This document shows positions 33,801-44,980 of a DNA stretch of 64,000 nucleotides, piece after piece. Position 1 is the first letter of the stretch. Every line of letters begins with the position of its first letter. The stretch covers positions 7,633,501-7,697,500 of the forward strand of contig NC_084938.1 in NCBI RefSeq assembly GCF_958298935.1. The letters run 5' to 3'. Below the pieces are notes generated by a model that ran no database searches, had not been told where the DNA came from, and was given only the letters and a program-made list of their open reading frames with translations. Both the position numbers and the translations under genes were made by a program. Origin of the DNA: Phragmites australis (lineage: Eukaryota; Streptophyta; Magnoliopsida; Poales; Poaceae).

Positions 33801-34635
33801 TGACATACTGATTAAAGTCTATCCAGTGTGTGTTGGGTCAGCACAAAAGGGGGCTTCTGGGTAGGAGCTTAGCTTGCGTAAAGCCTGGCGGTGAAACCTA
33901 GTGGGCAGACACATACTGGATTAGTCTCTGGTTAGTGGAAAGTGTCATACAGTGATTCTTGGCGGCACACCACTGGCGTATGTTAAGTGTTTCATGAACA
34001 CGGCAACATGGAATTCACTGACTCGTGGGGAAAGCTGGACAACCTCTGCAGAGTGTAAAACTGTTATAACAGCCGTGCTCACGGATATGAGAGACTTGGA
34101 TCCTCACATGATTAGTGAGTTGTGATTATGGGTTGTGGTTATGAGTTTGGTTGTGGTTTTGGTTCTGGTACAGGGAGTACCAGTGGTGTGCTTTTGAGTC
34201 CAAATATATTTTCATTACTCGCATTTACGCAAAAATACCATTTGTTAGCCTATTCTTGATATAAGCCTACATATCATTATTTTTCCCACACTTGCTGAGC
34301 GCATCATGTGCTCACTCTTGCTATTTTTCCTATACCATGCAACATGTATGCTGCTGCTCAGTGAGTGAAGATGTTGAAGATTATCAAGACGAGGTTGTGA
34401 CGTTCTAGGCGCGTGTCTCCCGATCAGTTGCTTGCGGTGTTGTTAGGCACCAATGCTTCTGTTCCACTGCAGATATCTTCATAGAAGACAATATATGTCA
34501 ATTGCTCTAAGAGTTTAACGTTATTTAATAAAAGTATTGCTTTTGCTACTTCACCTGTGACGTCCTTAAGTGTGTTGAACATCCTGGGCACACATAAGCC
34601 GCATCAGGTTTTGGCCGTTAAAACCGGGTGCGACA
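30876..34635 (+). mobile_element. Tekay/Del-like solo LTR (3.76 kb)
   Basis: It begins TGTAATACCCTG and ends CCGGGTGCGACA. Long LTRs starting TGTAACACCC and ending GGTGCGACA typify Tekay-lineage chromoviruses. A TATAAATA box at 31,807 and an AATAAA signal at 34,527 fit an LTR on the plus strand. Flanks tctac and cctgc agree at three of five positions, with only transition differences, so the target duplication has decayed. No coding domain lies inside. Confidence 0.65.
31807..31814 (+). promoter_or_regulatory. LTR TATA box
   Basis: TATAAATA within the Tekay-like LTR, about 2.7 kb upstream of its AATAAA signal. Confidence 0.5.
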
Positions 34636-34649
34636 CCTGCGCAGGTGAT

Positions 34650-34800
34650 CACGCTCCTTGACCAACTCCGAGCAGGTGGTCGTGCTTCTCGACCAACTCC
34701 GGGCAGGTGGTCATACTTCTCGACCAACTCCAAGCAGGTGGTCGTGCTACTTGACCAACTCCGAGCAGGTGGGCATGCTCCTCGACCAACTCGTCACGGT
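34650..34800. repeat. 31-bp tandem repeat in copia LTR
   Basis: The phrase gaccaactcc recurs at 34,660, 34,691, 34,722, 34,753 and, as gaccaactcg, at 34,784, exactly 31 bp apart. Each is followed by 'gagcaggtggtcgtgctt'-like sequence. One more unit lies left of the Tekay insertion near 30,863. Confidence 0.8.
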
Positions 34801-36027
34801 TGGCGACCAGTCCCGAACACGTCACGTTCAACTCGACAAGAAGATCAGCGCCATAATAGCAATAACGCCTCTATGATATCCACACGTACTGGGCAGAAAT
34901 GTCGAGCGCCGATATGCTAGCACCGCACGCATGGCTAGGATTTTGGGAGATCATGTGGAAGGCTGTAGCTAGGGTTTCGAAGTGGCTCAACCTCTCGCAC
35001 GCCCTACCCACGTCTCTCCTTATATAGAGCTCACCAATGGGCTCCCATGTTAGAAGCCCTTTATGACTCTAACTTCTCATGGATCATAATCCAATCAAAA
35101 CCCATATACGAATCCAATTTTGAATGTTTTGTTCCAACCCATTAAGTGTGTGACCCGTTAGGTTCATGTACAAATGGCTACGACTCAAAAACCCTTTCCA
35201 AACCGAAATCAATAGCGGACCCTAGCAGGACATGTTGACTCTCGAGTATACACAAAAGATTATATCGGCTGAACCTTGATATACACATGCATTGATCCCT
35301 TTGCCTCAGGATACCAGTCAAGCTCAAGGTAAGATACGTGCCACCCTTGTGATAGCTCGACCATTCACTCCATCAAGTAGTGGATTTATCATAATTAACT
35401 CTTTAATCATATTAGCATGGCCATGCACTTTCTCAATCCAACTACCTCAAGGGGCCCAGAGATATCTCTCCCGTTATCAAGGAGGGGCAAATTCCATCTT
35501 GATCGCTCATACCCCACGACGTGTTTCATGACAAACCCAAAAACTACCTTTATGACTACCTAGTTACGGAATAGCGTTTGGCAATCTCAAAGTATGCCAC
35601 TACACATTCTGGGAATCAATGACGATCTCAGGTCTAAGGATCCTGCATGTACACCATTTGAGATAACAACTGATGGCACATCATAAATTATAATCTCAGC
35701 AGTATCTCAATGTAGGTCTATCCAACATCATGTTCTCTAACATAAATGTACATATTATTGACCTAGTATCTTTATACCTATGATCTATAAAACGTGATCA
35801 TCAATCAATACATGTGCTGGTCTTATGTATCATAACAATGATATGTGACTAAGGATCGACTAAGAATAACATCATGATATAAACAAAGAGTTTCATGAAC
35901 AAGTCACATACTTGTCAATCAATGTAAACGATAGTCATTCTTGGAATAACACATTATTCGGTAGTACATTAACATAGACGTGTGATATAATCATCTCTAT
36001 GAATGCCTCTAAGGCATATCACCTTCA

Positions 36028-36236
36028 TCGCTAGCCTTAACTGCCCTCAGCTCCAGAATCTCTACCCGCTCTTTAATGGCGTTGTGGGAGTATTGCTTTG
36101 CCTCTTGCAATGCTTCGTGCAATTGTTGGTTTTCAGCTCTTTCAACATCGTAAAGAGCTCGAAGCTCTGATACGCTTGCTTCAGACGCCTCAGTGCTTAC
36201 GCGAAGGGTCATTACCTTTTGTTCAAGGTCTCGCGT
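36028..36236 (-). pseudogene. Element A antisense-ORF coiled-coil fragment
   Basis: The minus-strand frame (36,009-36,212) contains ELRALYDVERAENQQLHEAL and then a Glu/Ala/Lys-rich helix, a predicted coiled coil. It matches the position and character of the coiled-coil half of the antisense ORF in Tat elements, as seen complete in B2. It continues leftward across the copia solo LTR. Confidence 0.5.
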
Positions 36237-37592
36237 TGTCGGAGGATTAACTCCAATCGCAGAGATCCCGAGAGACCCCTTTTTAGAGATTCGGCCGGGG
36301 GGATGATCCTAAATACGTTCGTCGGAGAAGTAAATGGGAATGAATGCAACAGCCGATGGTGGGGGTGTTGACCTAGTGCAAGAAGAAGTAAATGCACCGG
36401 AATTTAGACAGGTTCGGGCCGCACGGGGGCATAATACCCTACTCCTGTATGGATACTATGACTGTCCTGAGGAAATCCCTCAAGGATGTTATTAGTTACA
36501 AGAATGCTGGTCTATCTAAGAGCTTGAGGCTCCTTGTTCTTCGGCTGGGACTGGGCTAAGCCTTCCTTACAGTACTTCTCTTGCACTGTGTTCTTTTGTC
36601 TCCTGTTTTTTGCTTTCTTCATCTCTTTTTTTTTTCTCGCCTCTGTGCCGCCGGCTGCTTTAAGTACTCGCCGGCCGCGACATGCCCCGAACGGAAGGAG
36701 GGGGCTCGAGTTTCAAGATGCCATAAATGGAAAGGGCGTCATCATTTCCTCTGGGCGAAGTGACCGGGGGTGGAAAATACGTCGCACGCCCGGTCATCCG
36801 TCACCATAAATGCCCTGGCAACGGGCGCCGTGGAGAGGGCCCACTGGGCAGCCGCAGAGCAACCCGGCGTGCCCGCCCTGTCTTGTTCCCCTGCCACAGC
36901 AGCGCGGCAGACGGAACGCCTTGGTCCTTACGACGTTATCCGAGACAAGTCGGATGGCACGGGACGGGACCCGTGCAATTAATAACCCCACGCCTCTCTG
37001 CCAAAATATGGCAGGAACTGACGCTGAGCGCGGTGGGAGCAGTTGGAGGCGACAGGCCACGCACGCTCATTAAATGCGGCCTCGGGCCTTTGACTGGTTG
37101 ACACCTCATCGGTAGGCCCCTCGGGGGTCTTTCTGGGTCGTCGGGGTACCGAGTGCTCGGGGGTACTGTTCACATCCCCGAGCACTCTCTCCTGAGAATG
37201 CCTTTCCTTGTCCTCGGGGTGCCGAGTGCTCGGGGGTACTGTTCACCTCCCCGAGCACTCTTGTTCGGACCCTCGGGGAACCGAGTGCTCGGGGGCTGCC
37301 GCACGCAGCCCCGAGCACTCTCTCCCGGAACTTAGCTCTCCTGATCGTCGGGGGACTAGGGTGCTCGGAGGTGACCGTACACCTCCCCGAGCACTTTCTT
37401 CCCGGTACTTGGATTCCGTGGATCATCGGGGAACTGGGGTACTCGGGGGCCACCGACTATGGCCCCGAGCACCTTCTTCCGGGACTTGACCTTTTCTCAT
37501 CCTACAGGAGAGACCTCGCGGGATGGTGCCATGTGGCGGATGGCTGGCCCAGCCTCTGGATTCAGGGATCCCCGGTTCCTGATACACCGACA
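36237..37592 (-). repeat. Element B2 3' LTR (1,356 bp)
   Basis: TGTCGG…CCGACA, with the same layout as the B1 LTR: GC-rich promoter section, then at 37,140-37,490 an array of hairpin units in U3. Confidence 0.85.
37140..37490. repeat. Hairpin tandem array in B2 LTR
   Basis: Five units of about 65-85 bp each contain an inverted pair, gtgctcggggg…ccccgagcac, separated by a short variable loop (for example tactgttcacat, ctgccgcacgcag, tgaccgtacacct). The stems are conserved while spacers differ, which is more than simple tandem duplication would give. Confidence 0.75.
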
Positions 37593-37607
37593 GTAGCCCC
37601 CGGGCCC
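37593..37607 (-). other. Element B2 polypurine tract
   Basis: On the minus strand, gggcccgggggctac lies directly before the LTR start TGTCGGTG. Confidence 0.6.
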
Positions 37608-38123
37608 ATTGGTAGGCAATGGCCTAGAGACTGCGGATGGGCCCTTCGTCGCGGACGAGGCCGAAGCCGACGCGGACGCCACGTGGCGAGCTTTCAGAAG
37701 GTGGTCCTTTCGGTCCGGGCCTTCGGTACGGCCCAACGGGGAGCTGAACGGACACGCGTCCACACAACTCCCGAAGGGCATCACAACGGGACGGGCGGTG
37801 CGTGATGACAGAGCAGGCGGCACGCGTGGCAGCCGCGCAAATTGAGGAAAATACACCTGGCAACAGCTGACACCGCACGACCTGTGGGAGACTCGCCTGG
37901 CGGTTGCGTCGATCAAGGAAAACGTCCCGCCTAGTGTGCTGTGGCAGGAGACGTTTGAATTCCCTGAGGTATAAAAGGAGGAGGGGAGTGAACCGCCCTC
38001 CTCTTTACGCCATCTCGTGATCCAGCCCTTGCTTTCTTCACGCTCTTGAGCCCTTAGACTCTCTCTAGGCGATCAGAGCACATCTCCTTCTCCCCTGTCC
38101 AGACCATCTCCCGCCCCGACGAA

Positions 38124-41100
38124 ATGCCGAGAGCAGGAGGGAGCCGCCGCGACAGGACTCCCGACGACGTGCTGCCGGAGTCTCGCCTGTCAAACGAAGA
38201 GGCGGCGGGGAAGATCCGGAAGTTGTTGGTCCCCGAGGGCCAGCAGGGGGCCCTGGTGGTGACACCGGCGAGCTTCCCGCCGGCGACGACCCGCCCGGGG
38301 CGCATCGTCTTGTTCACCTCCTTTGTGGCGGCCGGGCTGGTGCCGCCGTTTTCCACGTTCTTTCTTCAAATTCTCGACACCTATGGGATTCAGCTGGTGC
38401 ACCTGAGCCCCAATTCGGTCGTCATCCTGGCGGTCTTCGCCCACTTCTGCGAGATGTTCGTGGGAGTGCCGCCATCGGTGATACTCTTCTGGCATTTCTT
38501 CGTGCTGTGATCTGCCGGGAAGAAGAGGGGCTTTTCCACCGCGGACGTCGCGGGGTGTTGCAGCTTCCGGCTGCGGGACGGCCTGGGGGAGAGATACATC
38601 CCCCAGGTGCTGCGAAGCAAGTGGGAGGAGTGGCGGCACGATTGGTTCTACGTCGACGTCGACCCCCACAACCGTCTCACCCTGCCGGAGGTGGCGGTGG
38701 AGCCCCAGAAGGCGACCTGGGAGGTGCCGCCGCCGACGGACGCGTGACTGGAGCTGATCTTGGAGCGCAACGGGTTCCTGCGTGACGCCGGGCTCACCTC
38801 AGTGATGGTGGTGGCAGACTTCCTGCGCCGCTGCCTAGCGCCCCTACGAGAGCGGGCCCGGTCTTGCTGGCTCTACACTGGCCCTGAGGACATCACCCGG
38901 ACCCAAATCGGCGAGGACTGGGACCTGGGCACGGCGGAGTTGAGGGGCATGCTCCGGGTGGTGACCGGGGTGGATGAGATGAGCCGGACGGAGCTCCCGT
39001 GGAAAGAAATGGCACTCTGCGCCAATCTCGAGAGGGTGGCGATCTAGGCGAAGCTGCCGGAGTTCGACGCCCAGGGGTTGGTCGACCGGCCGAGGCGCCG
39101 GAGTCCCGAGGCCACTGAGATCCCTGGGTTGTATGAGGCGGCCGGCGAGGGGGCCGCAAGCGGTCCGGCGCGGACTGGTGGCCCGGGCGTCACGAGTGGC
39201 GAGCCGCAGGCCAGCAGTGGGGCTGCTGCGGGCAGCAGCCGCCGCACCGGAGGAGGAGGCGCCGCCGGCAGCAGGGCGGCGCCGACGCCGGAGGACCAGG
39301 GGAAGCGCCCCCGGCTCTTCATTCCTGTGCCGGAGTCCCCGCCGTCACCGTTGCCAGGTGAGGGGGGAAGCCGGAACAGCCAGTCGCCCAGCGCGGGGAC
39401 GTCGGCGGGGGCGGCATCTGCGGTTCTGGAATCGCACTTTGGTCTGCTTGGGCCCGATCCGGCTCCTGGAGACCACGCGGAGGCCCTGCAGAACCCCTGG
39501 CGGAAGAGAAGGAGGGAGGACTCCGGGCCAGCGCCATCGAGCCCGGAGTTCAGGATTCCAGCAGCAAGATGGCAGTACCAAAGACCCACAACCACGTAGG
39601 TTTCGTCCTTCATTCTTTCTTGGGCGTGCTTTGCCCGAACTAAGTTCTGGATTTTAATCTTGTTCTTCTCCTGCAGGCCGCCTACGGGCGCCGCTGAGAG
39701 CCAGGGGCGGCCGGAGGTGCCGAGGCCGGCGCCAGCCCCCGAGCCGAGCGCGCCCGAGCTAAGCGCACCGGCGGAGCCAGGGCTGGCAAGCGTGGCGGTG
39801 GAGCCGGGGCCAGCGGACACGGCGGCGGAGACGGGGCTGACGGACACGGCGGCGGAGCCAGAGCTGGGGCCGGCGGACGCGGCGGCTGAGAAGGGGCTGG
39901 CGGATTCGGCGGCCAAGACAGAGACGCAGCCGCCGCTCGAGCATCCGACACCGTCCGAGCCCACCTCAAGCGCGCCGAGCGCGGGGCTGGCGACCGCGTG
40001 GCAGTTTTCGGGGACCCTGAGCCCCTTGGGGGAGGCTCGCAAGGGACCCAGCGCCCAGCCGCCGCCCAGCCAACCCGCCGAACCTCTCCCGGTCGTGCTT
40101 GGGAGCGCCCGGGAGGTGATCGGGCAGCTGGAGGCGGCCGTAGCGAAGGAGATGGCGCGGCGAGAGGTGGAGCTCGCCGCTCTGGCACGGAAAGAGCGCA
40201 GCTTGCCGCGACGCGCGCCGCCAACGAGGACGAGCGACGCGCCACGGAGGAGGGTCGGAAGGCCTTGGAGGAGGCCCGCGCGGAGGTCGCGCGGGAGCGG
40301 AAGGCTCTGGAGGACACTCGCGCGGAGGTCGCGCGGGAGCGGGAAGACGCCGCCCGCCTGGCCGAGGCGTCACAGCAGCTGGCTGCCGAGGCCCTTGCTA
40401 GGGAGCGGCAGGCGCAGGAGCGGGAGGAGGCGGCGGTGAACCGCGAGAGGGCAGCAGAGGCCTTCCTGGCCGACCTAGCTTGCCAGAAAGGCGAAGTCGA
40501 CCGGACCCCCGCCGAGCTCCAGCACTGGGCGGAGGAACTCCAGCACATCGATGGGGATCTCCAACGCCGGGAGGAGGACGTCGCGATCCGGGAGACCGAC
40601 GCCGAGATAACGGCGGCGGACTTGGGCACCCGGGAGGACCTGCTGGCCCGCCGGGAGGCGGAGGCTGCCGAGGCGGCAGCGGCCGCTGCTGCTAGGGAGG
40701 AGCGGATCGCCAAGTCTGAGGCGGAGCTGGCCGCCCACGAGCAGGCCCTGTCCGTCCTGGCGGGGCAGGTAAAGCTGGCCGCGGGCCATGCACCCGGCGC
40801 CGGCTCTTCTGGCGCGGTCGGGGGCCAGGGGCTCGAGGAGCGGCTACGGAACGCGAAGGAGGAGCTCGAGGCTGCCTCGGTCGCACGGGCCAGCCTTCAA
40901 CTGATGCTGGAGGACACCCTTTGGCGGATGCAGCGGTCTGTGGCGGCAGCCGGACTCGGGCAACTTCCTGCTGGAGCCGGCTCAGAAAGTGGTGGTTGAA
41001 GCCGAGGAGGAGGCCACCCGGGAGGCAGTTTGGAGCACCGCCGCCGCGGCGGCGGCCGGTTTCAAGCGGTAGGTGCCGCCGCCCCCAGTCCCGAGGAGAG

Positions 41101-41130
41101 GCAACGAAGGCTCCGACTCCGATTCCGACT
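38124..41130 (+). pseudogene. Element B2 antisense ORF (Transposase_28-like plus coiled coil)
   Basis: Plus-strand frame from ATG at 38,124. The N-terminal part (GRIVLFTSFVAAGLVPPFST, then QLVHLSPNSVVILAVFAHFC, then EMFVGVPPSVILFWHFFVL) matches the 'putative gypsy-type transposon' domain (Pfam PF04195) that Tat-lineage elements carry antisense between integrase and the 3' LTR. In-frame stops lie at 38,508-38,510, about 38,745 and 39,045. A plausible intron (CAC|GTAGGT at about 39,594 to cctgcag at 39,677) joins a Pro/Ala-rich linker. After a frameshift near 40,195 a long coiled coil follows (EEARAEVARERKALEDTRAE and more; open to about 40,999). Its function is unknown. The length and domain order suggest a once-intact protein of about 900 residues. 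Confidence 0.7.
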
Positions 41131-42760
41131 AGGCTTTTGTAGTAGTTTTTTCTTCTTCTTTTCTTTTTGACTTGATGTAAATATGGGAGTGATCCCTCAG
41201 AACAGCTATCTTTCTTTGTGAATATAATGGAAGCCTTTCTTTGGGGTCGCAACTCCAGTATTCCTCTGAGTGCTTAGTGTAGTTTCTGATGTTTTCTCCT
41301 GATGCCCCGAGGAGTACTCAGTCGGACCGACTCCGACCTTTCTTTCCCCGAATGAAGTCGCCCCGGCCGTCCTTCTCGGTGCGTTCAGCCCCCAAGCCCT
41401 CGCGAGTCCGCAACGGCTTAGTCAAAAGACAAAGGCACGAACTTCCTTGCTCGGGAGATAGATCGATCCAGCATGGAGCATGCCATGACCGGTGAACACT
41501 TTTCCATCTTGCGACCACTCAGTTAGCATAATGGAGACGCGCGTGGGCGGGAATGCGACCAAGAGTCCCCATGGTTCGGTGGTGCCCGGGCTTAGGATGG
41601 ACCGGACCGAGCACCGACAGCCCGCCCCTGAGGCCTAGGCTCCGGACTACTCGAGCAGCTCGAGCGATAGGATTACCCAGGGCGCCTAGGGACTCGGTAG
41701 TGCTCGGGGCCCTAAAAGCGGACCGAACACCACGACCACCATGAAAGACTTTGATCGGACATTACCGCATGTACGGTACACCTTTCTATGGACCGTTCTG
41801 TCGTTCTAGGAAAAAGTGGACACGCGGTAGTGTTTTGTGCGCGAGGAGACCATCTCACCGGGCAGATTAGAATACGAGGGCCCCCCGAGGACGACTCGGG
41901 AATAAAATATTATTGAATGTAAATTCGTCTGAATTTAACCACTCACCGGACAGCTGTCAGCCTTTCGGCCAACCGATCCAGGAGGGGCATGCGCTCCGAG
42001 CTCGAGGTGCCCGGGGACTTGGTTCCCACAGCCAGGGCGCCCGAGCATCAATGGGCGCATGAGGAGCCCGGGTTCGAGCGATCTCGACCACTCACGTTTG
42101 AGCGGTAGGACCACCCGAGGACCCTTGGGGCCGAGCAGCAGCCTAGGCACTGAGGCCCTCGCGGTCGAGCTGCTTTTGCTCTTAATTGTCGACCTGTGAC
42201 TTGACAAAAAATAGGGAAATTCTTTGCTTGGTGCGCTTTGTTAGTGCGGTACTCATTGTAGATTGCTCTCGTTTTCGACCCGAGACCTCTCGAATACCCA
42301 GACCGACGGACAAGAGCAGGCAGAAGCATAACCCAGAGGTCCTATGGTTCGGTGGCGCCCGGGTATGACAGACCAGACCGAGCACCGACAGCCCGCCCCT
42401 GGGGCCTAGGCTCTGGACTACTCGAGCAGCTCGAGCGATAGGATTACCCGAGAACCCCAAGGGCTCGGTAGTGCCCGGGAGCCTGCCACGACACCGAACA
42501 CCACAGCCTACCACAACAGACGTAAGCCAGCGGCAACTGTCCGCGCGCATACCGATCGGGATTCTTTTATCAGCGGGGAAAAAGAGAGAGCGAACTTTTC
42601 TCGCACAATCGAGCATCTCACCAGACAGATTAAACATATGGAATCCAGAAAAATGAAATTGATACATGATTGCACATTAACATTCATACTGTATTGACAA
42701 TTTTTTTTACAAGGTTGGGTGACTTACCCAGTTAGTGGTAGCCCCCGGTCAACTTGGTCA
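41131..42760. other. Element B2 spacer between antisense ORF and integrase
   Basis: Non-coding, GC-rich. It contains AATA-rich stretches near 41,220 (possible antisense-ORF 3' end) and a 165-bp duplication, listed separately. Confidence 0.5.
41569..42505. repeat. 165-bp direct repeat, ~772 bp apart
   Basis: A block with the phrases atggttcggtgg, gaccgagcaccgacagcccg and actactcgagcagctcgagc and ending accgaacacc occurs at about 41,569-41,735 and 42,341-42,505 with about 85% identity by eye. Confidence 0.7.
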
Positions 42761-42807
42761 GGGGGGAAGCCCTCGGCCTGGTTGACCTGAAACGCGAGCA
42801 TGGCCAT

Positions 42808-44040
42808 CTACGGGTAGAACTTGCGCAGGTGCTCGATGTTCCACAGGTTGGGGAGCGGTTGCCCATCTTCTGCAGCCAGCCGGAAGGAGCCTTCTCGCAG
42901 GACACCGATCACGGTGAAGGGGCCTTCCCACATAGGGGACAGCTTATTCCTTCCTTCGCGCGACTGGACGCGTCGGAGAACTAGATCCCCCACCTAGAGA
43001 GACCGGGCCCGGGCGTGGCGCTGATGGTAACGCCGCAGGCTTTGTTGGTAGCGGGATGCCCGGACGGCGGCACGCCGCCAGCGCTCCTCCAAGTAGTCGA
43101 CGTCGTCGTGCCTCTGCTGCTCCTGTTCGCCTTCAGAGTAGGCATGCACCCGAGGGGAGCCTAGAGTGAGCTCGAAGGGGAGGACCGCCTCGGCGCTGTA
43201 CACGAGGAAGAAAGGAGTCTCCCCGGTAGCGCGGCTTGGCGTGGTCCGGTTGGCCCATAGCACGGCAGGCAGCTCGTCGACCCACCCCTTCCCGTGCTTT
43301 GCGAGCACGTCGTAGGTCCGGGTTTTGAGCCCCTTTAGTATCTCCGCGTTGGCGCGCTCAACCCGCCCGTTGCTCCGAGGATGAGCGACGAAGGCGAAGC
43401 AGAGCTTGATGCCGAGGTCTTCGCAGTAGTCCCCGAATATGGCACTTGTGAACTGAGTGCCGTTGTCGGTGATGATCCGGTTCGGGACACCAAAGCGACT
43501 GGTGATGCCACGGATGAACTGGAGCGCCGTGTTCTTGGTCACCTTGATGACTGGGACCGCCTCCAGCCACTTAGTGAACTTGTCGATGGCGACGTAGAGG
43601 TACTCATAGCCCCCGATTGCTCGGGGGAATGGACCCAGAATGTCCAGCCCCCAGACCGCGAAAAGCCATGACAGGGGGATGGTGTGAAGAGCCTGAGCTG
43701 GCTGGTGAATCTGCTTTGCATGGAACTGGAACGCTCTGCAGTGCCGAACCAGCTCGGAAGCATCCTGGAGGGCTGTAGGCCAGTAGAAACCTTGCCGGAA
43801 GGCCGTCCCGACCAGCGTGCGGAACGATGCATGGCCACCGCACTCGCCCTCGTGGATCTCAGTGAGAAGCTCACCGCCTTCTGCCCGGGAGATGCATTTC
43901 AGGAGAATACCGCCTGCGCTACACCGGTAGAGATCCTCATCTACTATGGCATAGCGTTTGGACTGCCGAGCAACTCTTTCGGCAGATGCCTCATCCCCAA
44001 GGAGGAACTTTTCCTTCAAGTACCCTCGGATGTCGTCCAT
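42808..44040 (-). pseudogene. Element B2 integrase (nearly intact)
   Basis: A 348-residue open frame (42,994-44,040) covers the HHCC finger and the core, with the catalytic residues seen in GLDILGP (first Asp), IITDNGTQFTS (second Asp) and RSNGRVERANAE (Glu), then ANRTTPSRATGETPFFLVYS. In the finger the second Cys position reads Phe (CRAFQF). A single TAG after RARSL (near 42,994) separates the C-terminal part (GDLVLRRV…NIEHLRKFYP, 42,808-42,993). One stop and one lost Cys make it inactive, although decay is slight. Confidence 0.85.
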
Positions 44041-44052
44041 CCACGAGGCATC

Positions 44053-44645
44053 TCAAGAACATTCAGCAAGCGCAGCGCACTCACCGGACGGCGGCACCCT
44101 GATGGGGCTTCCCACTGAGGGCGCCATCGGGGTCCCCTGAATTGAGTTCGAGGTTTCCCCTTCGCCCTGTTCGGCAGGCAGGACGGAAGGCTGTGTGAGT
44201 CTTTCTTCAAAGACTCCGGCAGGGACGCGCGCACGGGAGGAGGCCAGGCGGGAGAGGTCGTCGGCCAGAGCGTTGTCGCGGCGAGGGATGTACCGCAGCT
44301 CCAGGCCGTCGAAGCGCTTCTCCAGCTTCCTGACTGCCGCCACATACGCCGCCATTTGAGGATCCGTGCACTGGTACTCTTTGGATACCTGGTTGACCAC
44401 CAGCTGGGAGTCTCCCTTGACCAGGAGGCGACAAATCCCGAGGCCCACCACGGCTCAGAGGCCAGCGATGAGACCTTCATATTCCACCATGTTATTGGAT
44501 GCGCGGAACTGCAGCTGCACGACGTACCGGAGTTCTTCACCCGTTGGGGAGGTGAGAACTACTCCGGCCCCGCGCCTTTCAGCGAGAGGGAACCGTCGAA
44601 ATGCATGATCTAGTACCCAGGCCAGTTGAAAAGATGTCAGTTCGA
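44053..44645 (-). pseudogene. Element B2 RNase H (truncated)
   Basis: The minus-strand frames give MHFDGSLSLKGAG (after a shift), GVVLTSPTGEELRYVVQLQF, NNMVEYEGLIAGL, then LLVKGDSQLVVNQVSKEYQC and YIPRRDNALADDLSRLAS. The D…E…D…D pattern of an RNase H fold is visible. This is the extra plant-type RNase H of Tat elements. A stop near 44,455 and frameshifts break it; sequence upstream (RT) is deleted. Confidence 0.75.
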
Positions 44646-44980
44646 GGTCCAAACCACCTTATTTATGGTAGTTAAAACATCAGTTTGAGGTTCGAACCAT
44701 CCCTAGTGGCAATTAAGGCGTCCATTCAGGATCAAACTGTCTCCTTTGTGGCAGTCAATGCAAAATAGTTTCCCAAAAAATGCCACAAAACTTGAGCCAT
44801 TTCGCCAGAAAACATTACGAGCACAAAGTTATACCGACCGGACGCAAAAGGGGGCTCCTTCGTTGAAGGCAAACCTTAGGCCGAGAGTCCTTTGATGGGC
44901 CGAAGGGGACGATGTTTGGTGCTACCATCTAGTTCACGTGTTTAGCCCATCGAAGAAGAGACCTGCCTATGGGGGATTGC
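44646..44980. other. Element A 3' internal end with polypurine tract
   Basis: It holds three ~46-bp degenerate repeats (…gttcgaggtccaaaccacc, gtttgaggttcgaaccatcc, attcaggatcaaactgtctc) and ends in atgggggattgc just before the LTR, a plausible polypurine tract for plus-strand element A. Confidence 0.5.

Larger units (their letters stand above)
30674..36027. mobile_element. Copia-type solo LTR (interrupted)
   Basis: It starts TGTTGGGGAACGG and ends ...aaggcatatcaccttca, flanked by tcgct at 30,669-30,673 and 36,028-36,032. The 'TGTTGGGGAACG…' start and 'cctctaaggcatat' end recall LTRs of Angela/SIRE-type copia elements. No internal domain is present, so it is a solo LTR, about 1.6 kb long once the Tekay-like insertion (30,876-34,635) is removed. 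The insertion site lies within element A's antisense ORF. Confidence 0.75.
36237..44645 (-). mobile_element. Element B2: right-truncated Tat-like gypsy retrotransposon
   Basis: From left to right: 3' LTR (36,237-37,592), polypurine tract, an antisense ORF on the plus strand, then integrase and RNase H on the minus strand. RT, protease, gag and the 5' LTR are missing. Sequence changes near 44,645 to element A material, so a deletion removed B2's 5' half together with part of A. Its LTR is related to, but distinct from, that of B1 (same TGTCGGAGGAT start, similar structure). The left flank is cgcgt; no right partner remains. Confidence 0.8.

Noticed and set aside
39044..40713. Two long minus-strand frames (332 and 343 codons) rich in Ala, Pro, Ser and Arg
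   Set aside because: They are shadows of the GC-rich, plus-strand antisense ORF of element B2. No domain, and codon periodicity favours the plus strand.
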